Below are positions 44,224 through 58,664 of a DNA stretch of 64,000 nucleotides, piece after piece. The notes beneath the pieces were generated by a model. It worked only from the letters and a program-made list of their open reading frames with translations, ran no database searches and had not been told where the DNA came from. Numbering within the stretch: the first letter of the stretch is position 1; each line of letters starts with the position of its first letter. Both the position numbers and the translations under genes were made by a program. Source of the DNA: Astrocystis sublimbata (lineage: Eukaryota; Ascomycota; Sordariomycetes; Xylariales; Xylariaceae); the NCBI GenBank assembly GCA_022453515.1, contig JAJNNY010000015.1:558001-622000 (forward strand). The letters are read 5' to 3'.

Positions 44224-47200
44224 ATGGGACGTTCTATACGCTCCAATGAGGGTCAGACGGATAGCGGGTGCTTTTCTGTCTTTTCGTCATGTTTCAAGGC
44301 AAACCCACGGGATCGGTCTCCGGATGCAGATATACCAGCCCGCAAAACACGCCCGCAACCACACAATGCTCTCGCGACCACTCCGGCAAAAACATCCAGT
44401 TCACTAGAAAACGGGGATCCTACGCAAACGCCCAATGCCCTGGAGGCAACTTCAAACAATTCCTCAGCTATTCACGAAACCCCTTTAGCCGAGACACATG
44501 GCAATGATCTGTGGCTAGAAGCATTCGGCATAATAGAGCAAGAAAAGAACTTGATGCGCGAATACTTTAGTGACGGACGGTCCTCCGATGACCAAGATCC
44601 TGTTGGGGGTTTGATTCGCGATGTGAAGGCCCAAGAAAGTGCGTTCAAGGAAGACATCCGTCTCAAAATCAAGATTGGAGAGCGGGAGATCATCTGGCGA
44701 GACTATGCATCGAAGGTCATACAAGGACTGACCGTCTTGGGGGATACCGCTATTCAATTTGCCCCTGCGCCTTCTTCGATCATCTGGTCGGGGTTGAAAG
44801 TGCTGCTCAAGGTTCGGGTACATCCTGTTGTGGTGTTGACGCTGTTAACTAATCACGGCATATTAGGCCCATGTCAAAGAATTCGAAGCCCTGGCTGCTG
44901 TATTGGGATGCGCTGCAAAGGTGCTGCCGTTGGTCAGGTGTGGTGCGGTATACGAGAGAGTGTACTTGCAAGACGTTTCCGTTGAGCTCCGCGAGCCCCT
45001 GCTGACCCTGCGCGAGTCGCTTGTCAACATGTATGCGAAGATTCTCCAGCTCTTGGCCCGTGCAAAACAGGATCTCGACAAAAGCACCGCCAAGAGATTC
45101 ATGGAAGCTTTGCTGGACGGGGGCAAGGGCGAATGGCGAAGGGTTGATCAAAGACCTTGACCAAGCTGCATTACAGTTGACTCGAGTTGCACAGGCATGT
45201 CAAGCGGCTCAGGTCAAAGAAATGAGTTCTGAAAATCGGAAACTCTTGGAAGATCTGCAGAAGCCACTGCGGCGCATCGATGATGGAGTCAGCGCCATAC
45301 TTGAGAAGATGTCGGCACGTGAACGCAAAAGAATTCTGAACAAATTCAGCACGGTTCCCATTGGCGATCAGCACCAGAGACGAGCAAATTCCAGGACCGA
45401 AGGAACCGGGACTTGGCTTTTGCAACATCAAGAATTTTTGGACTGGGAAACTTCAAGCTCGTCATCGATCTTGTGGCTTAACGGGAAGAGTCAGTTACCA
45501 TATGAATACCCATTTAGACCTGACGTCGCTAACGTGCCAAAGTGGGCGCCGGAAAATCAGTTCTCGCATCCCTCGTGGTAGATCGATATCGGGTCGACAA
45601 CACAGTCGTTAGCGAAATCGATGAAGGTTTCGCATTCTTCTATTACAGCAAGAATGACCAGGAGCTTAAGGGTGATCCCATAGTTCACATTGTTGGAAGT
45701 CTTCTTAAGCAATTGGCCAGGGTGCCTCGTTACCCCGATCAAATTCATACCGGCCTGGTTGAGCTTTACAACCAGATGGATGATAAGGAAAAACTACCCG
45801 ACATCGAACGCTGGAAAAAATTGCTGTTGGAAATTGTCACTGTCCTTCCACGGACTATCATTGTCCTCGATGGCCTTGACGAATTTGAGAAAGAAGCAGA
45901 TGCAAGGCACATTATCGGGTTTTTCGGCCAACTCGTCGAGAATTCAGACCGTCCAGTCAAGATATTCTTGTCCAGCCGAGACGAATCTTACATACGCAAC
46001 AAAATGCTCGAGTTAGAGCAAAATCTTAAACACATCACGATTTCCCATGAAAACCAGGCGGATATCGAGGAATATCTCCGGGTAAGGGTGCCGGAGATTG
46101 GATGGCGGTGGGATGCGGAGGTCAAAGAGGAGATCAAACATACATTATACGAAAGATCAAATGGAATGTACGTCTCTCTTATTGCCCTTCTGCTGTTTGA
46201 TTCTATTAACCATACAGAACTACAGGTTTAGGTGGGTTTATTTACAGCTAGAGCAGCTGGCAACCATCAAGACTCCATTCGAAGTTCGAAACCGACTGAA
46301 AACTCTTCCTTTGGGCCTCGAAGAAGCTTATGATGAGCTTTTCAGCCTCAACAAGGGAACGGAACAAATCATTCTTGAGCGAGCCGTCAAGTGGGTTATG
46401 CATGCCCGTTTGCGTATGTCCACCTATATGCTCGCGCCAGCCGTCCAGGTGGGCCTTGAATACAAGGACGGCGAGTACCAGCTCGAAATATTACCCCAGC
46501 CAACAGAGTCAGCTCTCCGAGAAATCTGTCGCCATCTTATTGTCGAAGTCGAGTCAGGGGACGGTGGTGAGGTCAAACGTTATTTCTGGCAATTTCCGCA
46601 CGCCTCCGTTGAGGAATATTTCAGAAGCGACAAACATAAATCATGGGCGGTCGAAGGCGCACAAATCGAGTCAGTACGGGTGCTGCTTGCACTGATGAAT
46701 AACAACTTCCAGGTTTTAGCCGACCCGTGGGATATTGAAAAGGTCTATTCCGAAAAAAGACGCGACTTATATGCCGCCGCCCTCTTCAGGTGGTACGGGT
46801 ATTGTTATTGGCCATATTACGTTCAAAGCATTCGGTTTAAAGGTCAAGACACAATCACATCACAACTTCTCAAACGCTTCATGATCGCCGAAGACGACAC
46901 CCAAAGCTCTACCTTGGCATACCAGAAGTGGGTAAACCATAGGAAGATCGCAGATCGTGGGGAACACTTTCCTTACTGGCTAGACGATATATTTCCTTAT
47001 GAGAATCCAGCACTTGGAATAACAATTAGAGGCCTCGACATTGTGGCAGGGCAATGGGCAGAGGATTGTCTAAAATTCCATTTGGACTCTCTCAACACGA
47101 ATAACCTCGATCTTCTCTGCCTAGCTGCGAAAAACGGGCACACCGAACTCTGTCGCAAACTCGTCAGCTGGGGAAGCGACGTCAACCGAATTCTTCCCGG

Positions 47201-47945
47201 CGGAACATGCGCCTTGTTGGAATGTATCAAAAACCGCCAGGAGGACAGCTTCAGGACCCTCGTCGACCTCGGAGTCGACGTCAGTCCCAAGACAAAGAGC
47301 AGTCCGCTATGCGTTGCAATCGAGGACCACTACACAGATGGTTTCAAGTTGCTCATGAGCTACCACTCCGATGTCAACGCCGTCTGCAGCCCTTCTTGCG
47401 ACGCTGGCTCCGCGCTGGAAGCTGCTGTTGATCGCTACAACACAGACGTCATGGAACTGCTGATCCAGGCCGGGGCCGAGGTTGATCTGCGTTCGAACAG
47501 TAGCTTTGGCGCTCCCCTTGTCGCGGCAACAGCTAAGGGCTTGGTGGATGTCATCGAGCTTCTGGTCGGCCATGGCGCGGATGTGGATATCCACCTGGAC
47601 ACGGGCAAGTATGCTGGTGTCTTGGCTGCTGCGTTCTGTGATGGCGGGTTGGAGGTGCTTCGTTACCTCGTTGAGACGGCAAGAGCCGATCCGCATCGGA
47701 TGGTACCGGATTTGATAGAGAGAAAACCTCTAGTTTGTAAGTTTCCGTTGCAGAGGAGACAAATGCGAAATTGCGCGAGGTATCTTTATGATGGGAGTCA
47801 TGTTACTGTGGAAGAACTGCGAAGCTTGGAGCGGTCGTCTGAGGACGAGCTATTTGATGGAGGTTTCGTTGACAGTATCTCAGATTGGATAGATTGGGAA
47901 GGCGAATTGTTTTCGGAAGATTTGAGTAAAGCGTTCGATAGATAG
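44224..47945 (+). pseudogene. NACHT-ankyrin NLR-like protein, frameshifted by a 7-bp tandem duplication
   Basis: Exons 44224-44817 (or to 44811), 44867-45489, 45543-46167 and 46226-47945. A polar, disordered start is followed by a helical N-terminal domain (DLWLEAFGIIEQEKNLMREY; FAPAPSSIIWSGLKVLLK; VYERVYLQDVSVELREPLL). The NACHT has its P-loop WLNGKMGAGKSVLAS split by the 53-bp intron (45490-45542) and Walker B TIIVLDGLDEFE. A winged-helix region and about six ankyrin repeats follow (LLCLAAKNGHTELCRKLVSWG to LAAAFCDGGLEVLRYLVE). In exon 2, GGCGAAT/GGCGAAG at 45128-45141 is a 7-bp tandem duplication that shifts the frame by +1 and leads to TGA at 45158. With one copy removed the four exons add to 1185 codons in phase. 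Fungal NLRs mediate non-self recognition and programmed cell death. Null allele or assembly error are both possible. Confidence 0.85.
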
Positions 47946-48084
47946 CGATAGTACAGACTTATACGATCATATAGATGGCACCTTAGACGTGATTTGTCTA
48001 TATTCAGTACCTTTAACTGCACCCTCTGCATGTATCATACCTTTCGTCCCCCACAGACCAAGCCAACCAGTGACCAAGACACCC

Positions 48085-49824
48085 CTAATGCACAAGTCCA
48101 GCATCCATCCTCCTCTTCACCTCAGCCCAATAATGCACCCTCTTCTTCTCCCTAAGCGACTTTCCCCAGCGCACCATAACCAGAAAGACACTGCAGATCG
48201 CCAAGCCCACGAACGCAGCGCTGATGAAACAGTTCTGGTACCCAAGATTCTCAACCCAGGGCGTGATGCCGTAGCCGATCGCAAAGCTCATCGTGTTGCG
48301 GATGATGATGCACGTCGTCAGCGAGTCGCCCGAGATGTCGCGGTACGTGTCGATGAGGTACGCGACGGACAAGGTGACGCCCATGGTGTTGGCGAAGGCC
48401 GTCGTGCCCATCGCGAACACGAGCCCGAACCAGTGCACGCCGTGCGCCGCGCCCACGCCCCACAGGATCAGCGAGGAGGGGATCACGAGGGTCGAGATGG
48501 CGAAGAGCCAGAGGCGGTGCTCGGGCTCGGATATGCCGTTGTTTTTGCGCGCGAGGCGGATGATGAAGCGGTCAGAGAATACTCCTGTGAAGGCAGATCT
48601 GGAAATCGTGAGTGACGGATCCCTTTCATTGACAGCTTGGTGCAGGTGTGTGAAATGAACTTACGCGGCAGTGACGCCTATGACGCAGGAGATGTAGGTA
48701 AGCCCAACGATGGCAGGCCGGAAATTATAGGGCGGCCCGCTTAGAACAAGAGAGGCGGTGGCGTTGAGGATATTGAAATAGATGAGGTAGGTACCGTAGC
48801 TGAATCCAGAGTAGAAGACGACTGGCCACGAGAGGAGCTTCAGAGACTGCCAGGCCCGGTAATGCATCATGAAGGGTCTCGGCTTGTCAATAAGAGAAAG
48901 CTTTTGCCAGAATGTCTTGGTAGATGTTCCTTCGAGCGGTGGTGCCACGCCTGCCGGTACCGCAAGCCGGTCTTTCCGCTCGAGCCCATCATCCGACACT
49001 TTCTTTTCTTTCCCTGCATCCTCTGCCGCTTCCTTCTCAGAGCTGCGCCGGCTTTCCGGAGTAGCGACGACACCAATGATCCTGCGGTCGTAGTTCGTCT
49101 CTTCCATAAAGAAGAGCAGAAACACAAAAGTAGCGGCGCAGAAGATGGCGGGGATGTAGAAGACCCATGCGTAGCCTATCCCGTCATTGATGAAGCCGCA
49201 GATGACGGGCGCGAAGAAATTGCTGCCCGCGAGGGTCCAGGCATACCAGCCCAGATACGTGCCCCGCTCGTGCGCGAAGAACAAGTCCGCGATGGTCGTC
49301 TCGGGCAGGGCCTCAATCGGCGCCGCAAAGAAGCCTGTCAAGATCGACTTCGCGATCCATTGCCCGTTGCCGCGCGCGTAAGGACCCCAGACCGTGACGG
49401 CCGTTAGAGCTGCGAGCGAGACGAGATACGTCAGTCGCTTGCCGTACTGGAGGGCGAAAGGCTGCCAGAAGAGCAGACCCCAGCCGAGGAAGAGAAACAT
49501 GTAGCCTGTGCCGGCGTTGAGGTCGGCGACGGTCACGGAGAGTGCCGAGGATAAAGGCACGATTACGGAGTACACGACCGAGAGCGCGATGCCGTTGAAC
49601 CATGTGTACAGTAGGGCGCACGCCAGCGCCAGATGCTTGCGCTTCGGACTCCAGTTCAGCGGATCTTCCGGATCTGCAGACGGCGTCGGTACCAGGACGA
49701 TGTCCTTCTGGTTTCCGGCATGGCGCGTCGCGATTGTGTGTTGTAGGTCGACGAGGTGGACTGTGCCTGGAACCGCCGACTCCTCTATCTCGCCATGGCT
49801 CTGCATGGCGGGTGTCGTTGACAT
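48085..49824 (-). CDS. Major facilitator superfamily transporter (drug:H+/polyamine-type, Hol1-like)
   Basis: Two exons from the minus strand, 49824-48665 and 48598-48085, with a 66-bp intron (donor GTAAGT); 557 aa. The start is ATG 49824 ([12 protein letters not shown]). The N-terminal soluble part ends in [13 protein letters not shown], the characteristic pre-helix motif of fungal DHA1-type carriers. About 12 helices follow; [38 protein letters not shown] and [19 protein letters not shown] match the group often named Hol1-like. A central charged loop ([19 protein letters not shown]) separates the halves. In the second half GVFSDRF and [11 protein letters not shown] are visible. Plasma-membrane export or uptake of a small organic ion is likely; the substrate is unknown. 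Confidence 0.88.
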
Positions 49825-51022
49825 CGCGGCCGAGGGGTTCTTGTGAGACGGTGAGACCTTCACTAAGAACCAACCTAAGGTTACCTAACTAGGTTCCTCT
49901 TACTCAAATTCCGTGTAGAGTAAGTGAAGCAAAAGCCCAATGCTGAAGGTAAAATTAGCTAGGTCTTGTTTGGACATACATCGGTGTATAGCCTCATTGA
50001 CCTAGAAATATACCTAGGTAAGTACACCGACTCAAAAGAGGACCATAAGAATGTTGATCTGGCGGTTCGTGATGCACCCCTACCCGAATCTGACATGCTT
50101 CTTGTACTCAAGGGAGGTAGGCGTGGTAGGTATCTAGCCCGTCTGGTGCTACCGGCAATCTCTTGATCTGTGAGGGATCTGCAACATGATTCGCTATTCA
50201 CTGATAGCGGTCGCATCATCTCCGCACGGCACAGATAAGGAGGCGGCGCCATACAGGCAAGGGATATGCTCTCCAGGGGTTAAGGACCCACTAGATAAGC
50301 TGCATGTAGGTATGTTTCCAGAATAAAAACATCTTTGGTAATGATGACACCGACCTGTTCCTTCAAAGTCCTTGTATGTTCGGGGGAGACGAGGCCGACC
50401 GCGCCGGCTCAAAGTTCCTTTATAACGGCTCTTCAGGTGGAGCTGGCGGCGCCGGAATAAAACCAAGGAGGAGGGCCAAGGCACCGGGGAACATCGGTGC
50501 CAATCCGGAAACTGGACCAGCAGCGACGCTAGTCCTCGCTGTTAGTCGAGCCCAAATTTGGGGGATAATTCACTACCACTTTGACTGATACGATAGTTTG
50601 GCCATCGCACGATAACAACATACCTGCTGGCTATAGCCTGCAATTCACTGCGGAATTCTTGAAATAAATGGAGTGAAGCAAGCGATGTCTCATCGTGCAC
50701 GCATACGGAGTTCATTCTAGGGACTTTAAGTGCTTTCGGTATTAAGTTAGGATCATGGAAATGCATATCCGCCGAATGAGCGACCGGGACAAAGTTTGTG
50801 GAGTCGTTCAGCCCACGAATTACTTCGCACAGTCTAGTTCCCGCGCTTCCTTCTCGGAGTTAGCCGCCGCAACATTCTTCTCGTCACTTTGCGCGACATC
50901 ATCACGCTGAGACCGGACGCTTGGGTTCTATATATGAGAAATATCATACTCATCCATGACTGCGCTTTTCGCTCAATAGATCCCGGAGTCAATTGAGCCC
51001 GGGTTTTTTTTTTGGACTGACC
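49825..51022. other. Divergent intergenic region
   Basis: Lies between the MFS gene and the CoA-transferase gene. No gene supported. TACCTAGGTAAGTAC near 50011 is a copy of the dispersed word, and ten T residues (51004-51013) lie just before the CoA-transferase ATG. Confidence 0.5.
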
Positions 51023-52608
51023 ATGCTGCCCATAAGCCGGAGCCTTTACCGAGTCGGCCCAAGGGCCAGTCTCGCGGCGGTTGGGAGGACCAAGATACCG
51101 ATTTACCCTATCCGGCGGCGATCGTCGGTCGCGCACACAGAGTCAACGGTCGACCCGAAGCTCCCGTTATCTGGGTATCGCGTTCTCGACATGACGCGAG
51201 TTCTCGCTGGCGTATGCTGAGTTCACCATTCAATTGGCGATGCGCACCCTGCTGACAGTTTGTTACAGCCGTACTGCACTCAGATCTTAGGTGATCTAGG
51301 GTATGTACGAAATATGTAATCTTCAAGCGATCAAGAATTGCTGACGCCTACCGGCAATAAGTGCAGAGGTGATCAAGATTGAGCATCCCACTCGAGGGGA
51401 TGATACCCGCGCCTGGGGGCCACCCTACGCGACATACGAGTCGGGGTCCTCTCAGGAGGGCCCCGGCGAGTCAGCGTACTTCCTGGGAGTATGCCAACAA
51501 TGAAGGCAACAGATGCATGCATGCGAAACTAATCCGACGCCAGGTAAATCGCAACAAGAAGAGCATAGGTCTCTCATTCCAGCACCCAGGAGGCGTTGAG
51601 GTGCTGCACAAGCTAGCCACGAAATGCGACATTGTCGTGGAAAACTATCTCCCGGGCAGTCTGAAGAAGTATAACCTTGACTTCGACACAATACACAAGA
51701 TCAATCCCGCTCTCATATACGCCTCCATCACGGGATACGGCCAGACCGGACCCTACGCTCAGAGAGCCGGCTATGATGTCATGGTCGAGGCGGAATTCGG
51801 CCTGATGCACATCACGGGCAGCCGGGACGGGCCACCTGTGAAAGTCGGCGTTGCCGTGACCGATCTCACGACAGGGTTATACACGAGTAATAGCATCATG
51901 GCCGCCTTACTGGCGCGCGCGAGGACCGGGCGCGGGCAGCATATTGACGTGGCGCTCAGCGATTGCCAGACTGCGACGCTAGCGAATATCGCGAGCAGCT
52001 GTCTCATCAGCGGCAAGCGAGACACAGGGCGTTGGGGCACCGCACATCGTGAGTTATGCTTTGACCACATCATGATATGTCGAACTCAACTAACCATCGC
52101 AGCATCCATCGTGCCGTACAAGTCGTTCAAGACGAGGGACGGCGACGTGCTTCTCGGCGGCGGCAACGACCGGCTCTTCGGGATCCTGTGCGACGGCATC
52201 GAGCGACCAGAGTGGAAGTCGGACCCCAAGTACAGCGTGAACTCACAGCGCGTGGCGAATCGCGTCGAGCTCGAGGATGCGATCGAGGCCATCACGGTGC
52301 AGAAGACGACACAGGAGTGGCTGCAGGTCTTTGAGGGGAAAGGGATGCCGTATGCCGCTGTCAATGATGTGCACGACGCGCTGCACCACGAACATACCAA
52401 GGCGCGGAATATGGTCATTGAGATGGACCATGACCAGTGCGGATCCATCAAGATGGTCAATACGCCGGTCAAGTATAGCGATAGCACCCCTGGCGCCAGG
52501 ACGGCGCCGCCGACTCTGGGACAGCACACGGATGAGGTTTTGGGTAGTTTGCTGGGGTTGGATGATAGCGCTATATCTGCTCTGAAAGATACTGGTGCTG
52601 TGAGGTAA
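51023..52608 (+). CDS. Class III CoA-transferase (CaiB/BaiF family), probably mitochondrial
   Basis: Five exons: 51023-51211, 51269-51300, 51362-51488, 51544-52048 and 52103-52608; introns 54-61 bp with good GT-AG signals; 452 aa. The first about 40 residues are basic, Ser-rich and free of acids until about residue 40 ([20 protein letters not shown]), as in a mitochondrial presequence. Family blocks: [32 protein letters not shown], then [19 protein letters not shown], and [17 protein letters not shown], in which the Asp is the residue that forms the CoA-linked anhydride in this family. Then [12 protein letters not shown] and [16 protein letters not shown]. Closest in style to succinate/hydroxymethylglutarate CoA-transferases (SUGCT); the donor and acceptor acids are not predictable. 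Located beside a sulfatase-sugar porter group. Confidence 0.9.
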
Positions 52609-53040
52609 AAAGACCCGGTAGCGCCGACACGTCTCTAAAATGGAAAGCTTTGCTATTGAAGACTGTCCATTCTAAGTACTACTGTAAATCAAAGTGCAAA
52701 AGCACTTCATTTAAACTCTGTGAGGCTCTGAATCGAAGGCTCCGATCCGTAGGCTCTGTGGATCGAGGGCTCCGAAGGCTTCGAAGGCTTCGATCCAGGG
52801 GGAGACCCTCCCCCCCCCCCCCGGTTCCTAGGTAGGTACCTAGATTCCTACCCCCGACCCGATTCCATGCTTTTTAGGAGCTTTAGGGGCTACAGGTCAA
52901 GGTCCCATACGTAAGCCACACCCGAGTAGGTCATACAGTCTCTATCATAATAAAAGAAAAACAATGATTTAGGTAAGATGTGGAATTGCATGCTTGGCTT
53001 GTTCTAAAGCTTGAATCCCCCTATATCCCCCCCTTGGGCC
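52609..53040. other. Convergent spacer with low-complexity DNA
   Basis: Between two converging genes. Holds repeated GGCTCCGA/GGCTTCGA words (about 52730-52795), a run of 13 C residues (52810-52822) and TAGGTAGGTACCTAG. No gene. Confidence 0.7.
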
Positions 53041-55974
<2,934 letters not shown>

Positions 55975-57986
55975 TTAAACACGATTTGCCGACGCTTCCA
56001 CATTTTCCACCTCATTCGGCCCCAGTTTGTCGGGGTTGTTGACGTACTCATTCGGAAACTTGTACGATCCAAACTTGCGAATAGGCGTGCGCGATTGGAA
56101 GAGGTGATCAATCTGTTCAAGCGTCTTGCCCTTGCATTCCGGCACCATGAAGTAGACGAAAATAGTCGCGATGAAGCAGATCGGGGCAAATACCCAACCG
56201 ACCTGGAGGTGGAGATTTGCGTATGGCGCGTTGAGAAGGTACGGGAGAGAGAAGCCGACAGCAAAGCTGCAAGGTATTAGCACACAATTTAATCAACTTC
56301 CAGGAGTCAAAAGAGTTAGGAAAGGGAATAACTTACTTTGCAAGAACATTGGCGCAACACGATATCATCTGACTTGGCTCTCGAAGCCGCAGAGCGATCA
56401 CTTCAGCGCCAACAACGTGCCCCAGAGGTGCAAAGCCAATGGAAAACCCGGCAGTCTGGACTACGAGGAAAACCAAAGCAACAGGTTTATATACATCTTT
56501 GATGGGCCAACCAGTTGTGCCAATACCGCCCAGGACAAGCAAAGCGCCCATTTGGCCGAGCGTACTCATGAGAAGCAGCGGTCTAAAGTTTTCCGATGCT
56601 TATGTTAGCCTATAATCTTGTATCTCATGAGGGAGGGCCTGTGGTTCAGTGTAGAAAGGGTTATAAGTGGTCGGTGAAAGGGGGCAACTTACCTTCGACC
56701 GATCTTATCAGCGAGAGTCATCCCAATGAAGACAAAAACAAGATTCGTGAGAGCGAATATGACAGTTCCAACAAATGGACTGATGCTGTGAAGACTTTTC
56801 ACAATCAGGCTGCCGAATTTAGAAACGATTGCCTGACCACAGAGGTTCTGGAAGAAATGAGCCCCAATGGCAATCATGGTCCGCTTGGTGTTTAGTCCTT
56901 GGAACAGCTCCTTGAAAGAGCCCTTCTCGCTTTCGTTCTCAAGACCATAGTCAAGTGCGGCAAACTCTGCATCAATTTCTTCCTGGGAAAATCTGCCTTC
57001 GCGGAGTTTCGTCAGGTTGGCCCGAGCTTCGTCCCGGCGACCTTGGACAAGCAGCCAACGCGGTGACTAGTGACGAATTAATAGCCAATTAGTCAAACTC
57101 ATCGCCGAATGGTAAAAGGGTTCAGTAATCCTTACCTCGGGGATTAAGAAGATGGTCGATGCTACAAAAACAGGGATGATGTAGAACAGTCCGAAGGGGA
57201 TTTTCCAAGCTCTATCATCGTCGAATCTGCTTGTGCCGAGATTGATGATATTCATTATAAGTCCTCCGAGCTGAAAGGTACATTAGCGATAGGATATGAT
57301 GGCATCGCTGCGCCATGGACTCACGATCAGAGCAAATTGGTATGTGCTGACAACAAAGCCTCGGATAGGCCCTGGGACAATCTCGGATTGAAAGATGGGT
57401 ACAGTTGCGATCTCCATCCCAACGTAGACATCTGCATAGTTTGGTAAGCTGATGTGAATGCTTCAAGAGAATACCGAGTGGGTAGCGACTGACAGTTTAA
57501 AATGCGACCAACGAGAATTTGATTCCTGCCTTGTGAGGTGATAATAACCGTAGCTGTTCCAAGTTCATAGATGCTCATAACAAACATGGCTTTGCGACGA
57601 CCAAATCTCCTAGTTATAAGACTACCGATAATTATACCTGAACATTCCACAACCAGAGTTGATTAGCTTACTGCTTCGGTCGCTCAAGTGTAGTCACATC
57701 AATATCAATTTGAGGGGGGCAGGATATTTGAGCACGTACCAACGGCAAACCCAACCTCTATAAGACTGCTGAAAAGCGAGAGCCATACGTCGTTCAATTG
57801 ATACGTGCCATCAGCTTGCTTGTCACCGAACCTCCGCTGAAAGGCATCCGTAGCTTGTGTCGTGGCGAACCCTTGATTATCAAAACCATAGTTGAAGCTG
57901 GATATGGCAATGATCATAACCGAAATAGTCAACTGGCGATTGAAGTATCGCGAGACGCCGCTCAGTTTCTCGCCTAGCCACGCCAT
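55975..57986 (-). CDS. MFS sugar porter family transporter
   Basis: Seven exons from the minus strand: 57986-57740, 57637-57494, 57431-57325, 57270-57136, 57066-56693, 56582-56337 and 56266-55975; 514 aa, phases consistent. Start MAWLGEKLSGVSRYFNRQ. Twelve expected helices. Sugar-porter signatures: helix 1 SSFNYGFDNQGF, loop 2-3 RRFGRRKAM, loop 4-5 RILNYVYVGMEIATVP (split by introns) with QSEIVPGPIRG, PESPRWLL after helix 6, the central charged loop, ADKIGRR in loop 8-9, and VPECKGKTLEQID after helix 12. The overall pattern is that of fungal hexose/oligosaccharide:H+ symporters. Placed between and sharing a promoter with sulfatase genes, so import of a sulfated or desulfated sugar is an attractive but unproven role. 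Confidence 0.9.
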
Positions 57987-58305
57987 GATTCATCCGCCTG
58001 AGAAATTCGAAACACAATGATATGCCCCTAGAAGAGATGACAACGTCGGGGACAACCCTCAGTATTTGTGGAACTACAGTTCGGAGCTTGTAATTATGTA
58101 ATCACGAGAAGCAAGGCTTGAGCCCCAACCGCGCGAGTTGCCCAGCTATTGCGTGCTTTGCTTTAATCTTAGGTGCTCTGCCTAGGTAGATCTTGTGTGC
58201 TTTGCCTGTATCCACCGGCGCGTTCATGCTCGCTAGAAGGTCCAGACAACGCCCTGCCTCAGACGACGGTAGGCAGGTCAGTTATAGTTCGAGAGTAGAG
58301 AGCTG

Positions 58306-58329
58306 AGTGCCAAAGTGCCAAAGTGCCAA
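58306..58329. repeat. 3 x 8-bp tandem repeat AGTGCCAA
   Basis: Three perfect copies in the divergent promoter of the sugar porter and the second sulfatase. Confidence 0.9.
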
Positions 58330-58450
58330 TGTTTGAAAAGTCTTTGTTTAAGGCATGGCACTGTGATGCCAATTGACTTGCGCCTGGAGGTCTTGGATCT
58401 AGATGCAGCACGAACGGAAGCGGAGCCAATGAGAGTGTCGATTGCGTGCT

Positions 58451-58469
58451 CGGCAATCGGGGTTGTCGG
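58451..58469 (+). promoter_or_regulatory. Three CGG triplets, spacing N4 and N6
   Basis: CGG-N4-CGG-N6-CGG within 19 bp. Zn2Cys6 proteins bind CGG triplets in direct, inverted or everted arrangement. A target for the nearby dual-cluster factor is a guess. Confidence 0.3.
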
Positions 58470-58664
58470 ACTACAAGGGTGGTTGCCGTGGGGTTGGTAT
58501 GCAAAAGCAATCTGTAGGTAAACCGTTCCATTATCGGGAATTGATGGCAAGGTGCTGTTGCAAAGCTCTGGGGACATTGTTTCTGTCGTGATACCTTCCA
58601 CATCTTGTCCTTGTTCCCTTGCCTAGTGTCTGGATCGCCATCCTCCCCCTCTAGAACAGATACC

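Larger units (their letters stand above)
57987..58664. promoter_or_regulatory. Divergent promoter, sugar porter / sulfatase
   Basis: 678 bp between two divergent start codons. It includes an AGTGCCAA tandem repeat (58306-58329) and three CGG triplets close together (58451-58469), possible sites for a zinc-cluster regulator. Function of both is inferred. Confidence 0.55.

Noticed and set aside
45016..45070. Short intron (GTATGC...CAG) as explanation for the NLR frame change
   Set aside because: It would be about 40 bp, and the residues it would remove fit the conserved helical domain; the shift maps to the 7-bp duplication further on.
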